Source: Azonexus hydrophilus (lineage in GTDB: Bacteria; Pseudomonadota; Gammaproteobacteria; Burkholderiales; Rhodocyclaceae). From it: a stretch of 64,000 nt of DNA. A program made the translations under genes and the position numbers. Below the pieces are notes generated by a model, which saw only the letters and a program-made list of their open reading frames with translations, was not told the origin of the DNA and ran no database searches. Location: positions 1-64,000 of the forward strand of contig NZ_CAJHOB010000003.1 in the NCBI RefSeq assembly GCF_905120355.1, given 5' to 3'. Positions 59,010 to 64,000 of this stretch are shown piece by piece (position 1 is the first letter of the stretch; every line of letters begins with the position of its first letter).

Positions 59010-60353
59010 ATGGCCACCATTTCTTCACTCGGCGCCGGTTCCGGCATGGACCTGGAAGGGCTGGTCAAAAGCCTGATGTCGGTTGAAAAACGCCCGCTGA
59101 CCCAGTTACAAAACCAAGCGAGCGCCTACAACGCAAAAATTTCCTCCTTGGGAAAATTGAGCAGCAAACTCAGCGCCCTGCAAACAGCCGCCAAGGACAT
59201 GAAACCCAATGTCTTGCAAAGTGCGCTGGAAAAATTTGCCAAATTTGAGGCCAGCCTCTCAAAAACCCCGAGCGGCGGCGAAATCGGCACAGTAACTGCC
59301 GGTACCGGCGCGGTAGCAGGCACCTACAAACTCGACGTAACCCAGCTCGCGCAAGGCCAGAAAATCAGTGCCGGCTCCCTGGGGGGGGTAACTGCCGGTA
59401 CCTTGAAGATCACCGTCGGCAGCACAGAAACCGATATCAACATTACCGACACGTCGGCCGAGGGCATCCGCAATGCCATCAATCAGGCCAAAACCGGCGT
59501 TACCGCTACCGTCGTCAATGGCACGAGCGGGCCGACGCTGATGCTTTCCGGCGAAGACGGTGCCGGCAAAGCGTTTTCCCTGAGTGGCATCGCCGGCCTG
59601 AATTACAACGCCGCCAGCAACGCGGGCGATTTCACGCGCAGCCAGGCGGCGCGCGATGCCGCATTCACTGTCGATGGCATCGCCGCCAGCAGTGGATCGA
59701 ACAAGGTCACCGATGTGATCAGCGGCGTCACCCTGAATCTCACCGGCGAAGGCCAGGCGACGCTGTCTATCAAGCAAGACAACAACAGCAACCTCAAAAA
59801 AGCGCTGGAAGGCTTTGTCACCGCCTACAACGATGCCGTTTCCAGCATGTCGAGCATGGGCAGCTACAACAAAGACAGCAAGGTTGCCGGCGAGCTGCAA
59901 GGCAACGATATTTTGCGTAACGCCCAGCAAACCTTGAGCCGCCTCGTATTCGACACGACCGCCACGACCGACGGTGCGACCCAGCGTTTGAGCGATATCG
60001 GCATTTCGTTCAAGACCACCGACGGCAAACTGACGCTCGATGCAGACAAATTTGCCGCCGCCATCGACAAGAACCCGGAGGCGGTCGCCAATCTTGCCGC
60101 CGCTGTCGGCAGTGCTTTCGACACCGGCATGGACCGCATCACCGGCACCGGCGGGCAAATTCAGGCCAGCACGGAAGGTTTGCGCCTCACCGTAAAAAGC
60201 TTGGAAAGCCGCCAGGAAGCGCTTACCATGCGCCTTGAAACGGTCGAAAAACGCTACCGCGCCCAGTTCAGCGCGCTGGATACCCTGATGAGCAACATGA
60301 ACTCGGTCAGCAGTTATCTGGCGCAAAACCTGTCGCGATTAACCACGAGCTAA
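59010..60353 (+). CDS. fliD: Flagellar filament cap protein FliD
   Basis: 447 aa. The N-terminus SSLGAGSGMDLEGLVKSLM and the C-terminal coiled coil (ESRQEALTMRLETVEKRYRAQF) are typical of FliD. It caps the growing filament and helps flagellin fold. A GGAG ribosome site precedes the ATG. Confidence 0.96.
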   Translation: MATISSLGAGSGMDLEGLVKSLMSVEKRPLTQLQNQASAYNAKISSLGKLSSKLSALQTAAKDMKPNVLQSALEKFAKFEASLSKTPSGGEIGTVTAGTGAVAGTYKLDVTQLAQGQKISAGSLGGVTAGTLKITVGSTETDINITDTSAEGIRNAINQAKTGVTATVVNGTSGPTLMLSGEDGAGKAFSLSGIAGLNYNAASNAGDFTRSQAARDAAFTVDGIAASSGSNKVTDVISGVTLNLTGEGQATLSIKQDNNSNLKKALEGFVTAYNDAVSSMSSMGSYNKDSKVAGELQGNDILRNAQQTLSRLVFDTTATTDGATQRLSDIGISFKTTDGKLTLDADKFAAAIDKNPEAVANLAAAVGSAFDTGMDRITGTGGQIQASTEGLRLTVKSLESRQEALTMRLETVEKRYRAQFSALDTLMSNMNSVSSYLAQNLSRLTTS

Positions 60354-60361
60354 GCACCACG

Positions 60362-60772
60362 ATGTTTTCCAGCCGCAACTACAGCCCAGCCGGCGTCTAC
60401 GCCGAGTTGGGCCGCGATTCCGACGTTCGATCAGCCGACCCACATCGGCTGATCGTTTTGTTGTTCGAAGGTGCCGAGAGCGCCATTGCCATCGCTCGTG
60501 TGCACGCCGAGCAAGGTAACCACGGAGAGCGGGGTACGCACATCTCAAAAGCCATTGACATCATCTCCAACGGCCTCAAAGCTAGCCTGGACATACAGCA
60601 AGGCGGCGAGCTGGCCGAGCGCCTGGCCGCACTCTACGACTACATGGTGTCGCGCCTGCTCTGGGCCAACATAAAGAACGACATCCCGACCATGGATGAA
60701 GTCCACGGCCTGCTTTCCGAAATTCACGATGCCTGGAATCAGATCGAACCCGGCAAACAGCAAACGCGATGA
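60362..60772 (+). CDS. fliS: Flagellin export chaperone FliS
   Basis: 136 aa. YAELGRDSDVRSADPHRLIVLLFEGAESAI near the N-terminus and YDYMVSRLLWANI are FliS signatures. It binds the flagellin C-terminus in the cytoplasm before export. The stop overlaps the next start (ATGA). Confidence 0.95.
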   Translation: MFSSRNYSPAGVYAELGRDSDVRSADPHRLIVLLFEGAESAIAIARVHAEQGNHGERGTHISKAIDIISNGLKASLDIQQGGELAERLAALYDYMVSRLLWANIKNDIPTMDEVHGLLSEIHDAWNQIEPGKQQTR

Positions 60773-61035
60773 GTGGACGCACGCCTTATCAATCCTTCGC
60801 CATCATTGCCAGCGAAATGCGCAAGTACGGCGAAGCGGGCAACTGGGAAAAATCTGCCGAAATTGCCGCGCAGATGGATACATTGCTCCGTAGCGGCAAA
60901 CTGCCGGCGCCTCAGGCCGCAGATCGAGAAGCGATTGCTGCCGTGCTTACAGACATTGCCGCACTGACAGAACGGGCCGGGCCACTGAAAGAAGATATCG
61001 CTCGCCTCCTCGCCGCTTTTGGCGACACGCCTTAA
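60769..61035 (+). CDS. fliT: FliT-like small flagellar protein
   Basis: 88 aa, all helical. Assigned by position directly after fliS and by small, helical character (QSFAIIASEMRKYGEAGNW). FliT chaperones FliD and tunes FlhDC in enterics. Family resemblance is weak by eye. Confidence 0.65.
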   Translation: MSGRTPYQSFAIIASEMRKYGEAGNWEKSAEIAAQMDTLLRSGKLPAPQAADREAIAAVLTDIAALTERAGPLKEDIARLLAAFGDTP

Positions 61036-61077
61036 CCTCCGCATTTCACTTTTTACCCACCACATCTTCGTTATTTT

Positions 61078-62196
61078 ATGATCCCCGCCGACCTTGCCAG
61101 CACGCTGCGGGCGGTGATCCCGGAGCAGAAACCTGCCCAGCCGCAGCCGACACAGCCTGTCGCGCCTGCCTCACGCGTTGCTGATGTACTCAGCAACCTT
61201 GTTCCCGGCCAACGGGTACTCGCCGAAGTCCAGGCCATGCTGCCCAATGGCAGCTATCGCGCGCTGGTTGCACAGCGTGAGGTCACACTCTCACTCCCTT
61301 TTGCTGCCAAAGCCGGCGACAGCCTGGAACTAGAAGTCACTGAAACCAACGGCAAACTGACGCTCGCTATCGTCACCAATCGTGGCGAAGCGCAGGCCAA
61401 GGATCCCTCTGTCCCCACCACCTTCAGTAATACAGGCAAACTGATCGGCGACCTGATGAAAGGCGTCGACGGTGAAGGTGACCGCCGGCCGCCGCCGGCT
61501 GCGCTCAATGGCAACCAGGCGCTACTCGAACAAGGGCCGAAAAGTGGCGCTGATTTTGCACCGTTGCTCAAACAAGCCCTGACCCAGAGTGGTATGTTCT
61601 ACGAAGCCCACCAGGCGCGCTGGGTGGCCGGCAAGCTCCCCACCGAAGCCCTGCGGCAAGAGCCGCAAGGCCAACTGCCCGCCCCCGCACAGGGGCAAAA
61701 TCCCCAACAGGCAAGCACAGCGGCACAGAGTGGACGTGAGGCTAGCGCACAGCAAGCACCACAACCCCAGCAAAACGCTCAGCCCGCAGCTCAAACCACT
61801 GCACAAGCCGGTATTCCGCGTGAAATCACTCCCCTGGTGCAACAGCAACTCGACGGACTGGCTAACCAGAACTACGCCTGGCAAGGGCAAGTATGGCCAG
61901 GGCAGCAAATGTGGTGGGAGATCGGCGAACAGAATGAAAACGCCAGCCCTAATGACGATGGCGAGCAAAAACACTGGCGTACCCGCCTGAAACTGGCACT
62001 GCCGCGCCTCGGCGGCGTCGACGCTCAAATCCATCTGCAACCCGATGGCAGCATCGCGCTGCGTATCGAGGCAGACTCTGATTTCGGCGAAAACCACCTG
62101 CGCCAGGCCATCCCCGGTCTACAGTCACAGATGGAAGCAGCCGGCCTGAAAATCCAGCACGTCCTGATCGAACATGCCCCCACCGAATTCGAATGA
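61078..62196 (+). CDS. fliK: FliK-type flagellar hook-length control protein
   Basis: 372 aa. A Gln/Ala/Pro-rich middle (about 195-260), as in FliK rulers, is followed by a compact C-terminal domain with LPRLGGVDAQIHLQPDGSIA and a substrate-switch region. FliK measures hook length and toggles the export gate to filament substrates. It overlaps the next gene by 23 bases. Confidence 0.8.
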   Translation: MIPADLASTLRAVIPEQKPAQPQPTQPVAPASRVADVLSNLVPGQRVLAEVQAMLPNGSYRALVAQREVTLSLPFAAKAGDSLELEVTETNGKLTLAIVTNRGEAQAKDPSVPTTFSNTGKLIGDLMKGVDGEGDRRPPPAALNGNQALLEQGPKSGADFAPLLKQALTQSGMFYEAHQARWVAGKLPTEALRQEPQGQLPAPAQGQNPQQASTAAQSGREASAQQAPQPQQNAQPAAQTTAQAGIPREITPLVQQQLDGLANQNYAWQGQVWPGQQMWWEIGEQNENASPNDDGEQKHWRTRLKLALPRLGGVDAQIHLQPDGSIALRIEADSDFGENHLRQAIPGLQSQMEAAGLKIQHVLIEHAPTEFE

Positions 62197-62467
62197 GACA
62201 GCGCGCCAAGCCATTGCGCTCACCTACCAGCAAACCGACGCCGCCCCCCGCGTGGTGGCCAAGGGGCGCGGCCAGATTGCCGAACAGATCATAGCCAAAG
62301 CCAAGGAACACGGCGTTTACGTACATGAATCACCTGAACTGGTCGCCCTGCTCAGCCAGGTAGATATTGACGAACACATCCCTCCCCAGTTATACATGGC
62401 CGTTGCCGAGCTTCTTGCCTGGCTTTACCGCCTGGAACAAGGGGACGTCACCGAGGCCCCAATCTGA
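62174..62467 (+). CDS. FlhB C-terminal-domain homologue
   Basis: 97 aa without membrane helices. The sequence AIALTYQQTDAAPRVVAKGRG resembles the FlhB cytoplasmic autocleavage domain after its N/PTH site, but it lacks the NPTH motif itself. Stand-alone FlhB-C proteins (FhlB/FlhX) follow fliK in many proteobacteria; they may substitute for the cleaved FlhB tail in export specificity. Confidence 0.88.
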   Translation: MPPPNSNETARQAIALTYQQTDAAPRVVAKGRGQIAEQIIAKAKEHGVYVHESPELVALLSQVDIDEHIPPQLYMAVAELLAWLYRLEQGDVTEAPI

Positions 62468-62479
62468 ATCACGAGTGCC

Positions 62480-63268
62480 ATGTCCGATTTGTCCGAAACA
62501 ACCTTGCACCCTGTCTTTGAAATCGACCAGCCCAACCGCTATGGCCGGTACATCATCAGTAATCCACGCGAAATCATCTGGCATCTGAAGCTTCTCAAGG
62601 ACCAGCGTAACTTCATTACGCTCTATCCGAATCACCTTGACCAGTTTTTCCTGACCTCCATCATCAGCATCAATGAAAAAACGGGGGAACTGATCCTTGA
62701 CGCCCCTGGCTTGCCGGAATTGCTGGAAAGCGCCCTGAAATCGACCAGTTCCACGCTGACGACCAGCATGGACAAGGTCAAGGTGCAAATTCGTCTCGGC
62801 CCCTTGCAACAAACGCAGCACGAAAACAGTCCGGCACTCCTGACCCGTCTGCCACAAGCCATGCTCCGCCTGCAGCGGCGCGAATTCTTCCGCATCGACA
62901 CACCGCGCATCAATCCCTTACGCTGCAAATTGGTCAAGCACCATGGAGAGACGGAAAGTGAAGTATTCGACTTCCCGCTACTCGACATCAGCGGGGGAGG
63001 ACTGTGCCTGAGCGGCCCAGTCGAGGCAGCAGAGCATTTTTCGCTAGGCGAACTGTTCACCGACTGTCGCCTGGAAATACCGGACGAAAGTGTGATATCC
63101 GTCAACTTGAGGGTCCGCGAAATATCGCGCCTGGAAACAGCCAACGGACAGATGCAGCTCAGACTGGGCTGCGAATACGTCAACCTGCCCAGTGCCAGAC
63201 AGAACCTGATCGAACGCTACATTACCCGTCTGGAAAGAGCACGCAAAGCTCAAACCGACCTGATCTGA
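62480..63268 (+). CDS. YcgR-type PilZ c-di-GMP receptor
   Basis: 262 aa. An N-terminal YcgR-N domain is followed by a PilZ domain with RREFFR (RxxxR) and DISGGG (D-x-S-x-x-G), so c-di-GMP binding is likely. A second member is at 15474-16214. Its place inside the flagellar cluster, 12 bases after the FlhB-like gene, points to motor braking. Confidence 0.9.
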   Translation: MSDLSETTLHPVFEIDQPNRYGRYIISNPREIIWHLKLLKDQRNFITLYPNHLDQFFLTSIISINEKTGELILDAPGLPELLESALKSTSSTLTTSMDKVKVQIRLGPLQQTQHENSPALLTRLPQAMLRLQRREFFRIDTPRINPLRCKLVKHHGETESEVFDFPLLDISGGGLCLSGPVEAAEHFSLGELFTDCRLEIPDESVISVNLRVREISRLETANGQMQLRLGCEYVNLPSARQNLIERYITRLERARKAQTDLI

Positions 63269-63319
63269 TCCCCATCACAAGCACACACAGAGCCCATTCC
63301 AGGACTGGGCGATATCCAC

Positions 63320-63613
63320 ATGCAAGAAAGCAGTATCCAATTCCAGCATTTCTGGATCGACCTCATACTTGGCCTGATCATGATTTACATCCTGATCGAC
63401 ACTCCCCTCGAGCAGGCCTTGGTTGGCATCGCAGTTGTGGCCTCGCTCGTCTTCTTCAGCCGAGCGATACAGCGCAGCCGACGTGCCAGCCTGCGTCGTG
63501 CCGAAGCACGCCTGCGCAAGGAAGAGGCCGAGGCAGCGCGCCGGGCTGCCATCCTGGCCAAGCAAGAGGCACTGCGCCGGGCACAGGAAGAAGCCTCAAG
63601 AAAATATCTATAA
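63320..63613 (+). CDS. Small membrane protein with charged helical tail, unknown function
   Basis: 97 aa. One or two hydrophobic segments (about residues 11-30 and 32-48) precede a strongly charged, Arg/Ala/Glu-rich helix (about 52-97) likely to form a cytoplasmic coiled coil. No family recognised. It follows the PilZ gene by 51 bases and ends about 90 bases from the convergent fliE, so it may belong to the flagellar cluster. Confidence 0.6.
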   Translation: MQESSIQFQHFWIDLILGLIMIYILIDTPLEQALVGIAVVASLVFFSRAIQRSRRASLRRAEARLRKEEAEAARRAAILAKQEALRRAQEEASRKYL

Positions 63614-63705
63614 CCGCTGGAAACCGGAAAATGTGTTTGCGCACTCAGCAGACACGGCAGGACAGGCAGGCAAGGCACCCCCACCTGCGAACAAACAGAT
63701 CCGTA

Positions 63706-64000
63706 TCAGACCTGCATGTTCATCATTTCCTGATACGCCGTCACCAGTTTGTTGCGCACCTGCACCATTTCCTGGAAGGAAACACTGGCTGTCTGCAACG
63801 CCACCATCACCTCATGCAGATTCTGGCTGGTATCACCCGCCACCATCTTTTCTGCCATCTGTGTGGCTGACTGCTGCGTGGAATTGACCTTGTCGATCGA
63901 GCCCTTGAGCACGCTGGCAAAATCCACCGCCCCGTCAACAGCGGGGGTTTCCGGGGTCTTTCCCGAAGCCTGTGCTGCCGTCGTGCGCAGCACGCTCAGC
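63706..64000 (-). CDS. fliE: Flagellar hook-basal body protein FliE (5' end beyond window)
   Basis: At least 95 residues. Conserved C-terminal part: DFASVLKGSIDKVNSTQQSA, then VMVALQTASVSFQEMVQVRN and the terminal KLVTAYQEMMNMQV. FliE joins the MS ring to the rod. A GTG at 63993 is the only start inside the window, but the frame stays open to the edge and FliE usually has a few more residues, so the true start is probably outside. Confidence 0.93.
   Translation of the reverse strand, partial: LSVLRTTAAQASGKTPETPAVDGAVDFASVLKGSIDKVNSTQQSATQMAEKMVAGDTSQNLHEVMVALQTASVSFQEMVQVRNKLVTAYQEMMNMQV

Overview
The window is chromosomal DNA of a Gram-negative betaproteobacterium, most likely a Rhodocyclales member (Dechloromonas/Azospira/Azonexus type). 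That placement is my inference from gene order (exbB-exbD-lpxK-Trm112-kdsB-adk-PFK; rplU-rpmA-obg-proB; fixABCX; monomeric icd) and from the GC-rich coding style. No homology search was run. Both window edges cut a gene: an adhesin at the left and fliE at the right.

Layout. 1-5.8 kb (minus): a Lap-type biofilm adhesin system, with T1SS ABC transporter, membrane-fusion protein, LuxR-type regulator and a LapA-like adhesin carrying an N-terminal retention module. 5.9-10.9 kb (minus): PFK, adk, kdsB, a Trm112-like protein, lpxK, exbD and exbB. 11.2-13.1 kb (plus): xseA and sodB. 13.5-14.3 kb: an AT-richer solitary HARE-HTH/GIY-YIG nuclease gene. 14.5-18.6 kb (minus): ZIP transporter, YcgR-type PilZ protein, two tandem beta-hydroxyacid dehydrogenases and a ferritin-like protein. 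18.6-22.2 kb (minus): fixABCX. 22.3-24.1 kb: a KdpDE-like two-component pair. 24.3-28 kb: cytochrome b561, cytochrome c' and monomeric isocitrate dehydrogenase. 28.3-33 kb: a pseudouridine synthase-like protein, FKBP, rplU-rpmA-obgE-proB. 33.1-37.8 kb (minus): FHA protein, PP2C phosphatase, ornithine cyclodeaminase-like protein and sucCD.

38.1-54 kb (plus) is a tightly packed sugar-biosynthesis and transfer island: rfbF-rfbG-rfbH for a CDP-3,6-dideoxyhexose intermediate, a NeuB-SAF-cupin fusion, a thiamine-diphosphate enzyme of the acetolactate synthase/YerE type, two sugar methyltransferase-like proteins, an SDR epimerase/reductase, a broken APS kinase, an FkbM methyltransferase, a GT2, a chimeric GT-TPR-OGT-like protein and another GT2-like protein. 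It runs into a convergent SPINDLY-type O-linked glycosyltransferase (54-56.4 kb).

56.5-64 kb is a flagellar filament locus: two ~80% identical flagellins (the first behind a sigma-54-like promoter, the second behind a near-consensus sigma-28 promoter), flaG, fliD, fliS, fliT, fliK, an FlhB C-domain homologue, a PilZ protein, a small membrane protein and fliE. The simplest reading is that the island builds an unusual, possibly branched-chain, CDP-activated sugar and attaches it to flagellin. This is the most interesting system in the window. No tRNA, rRNA, CRISPR array or intact insertion sequence was recognised.
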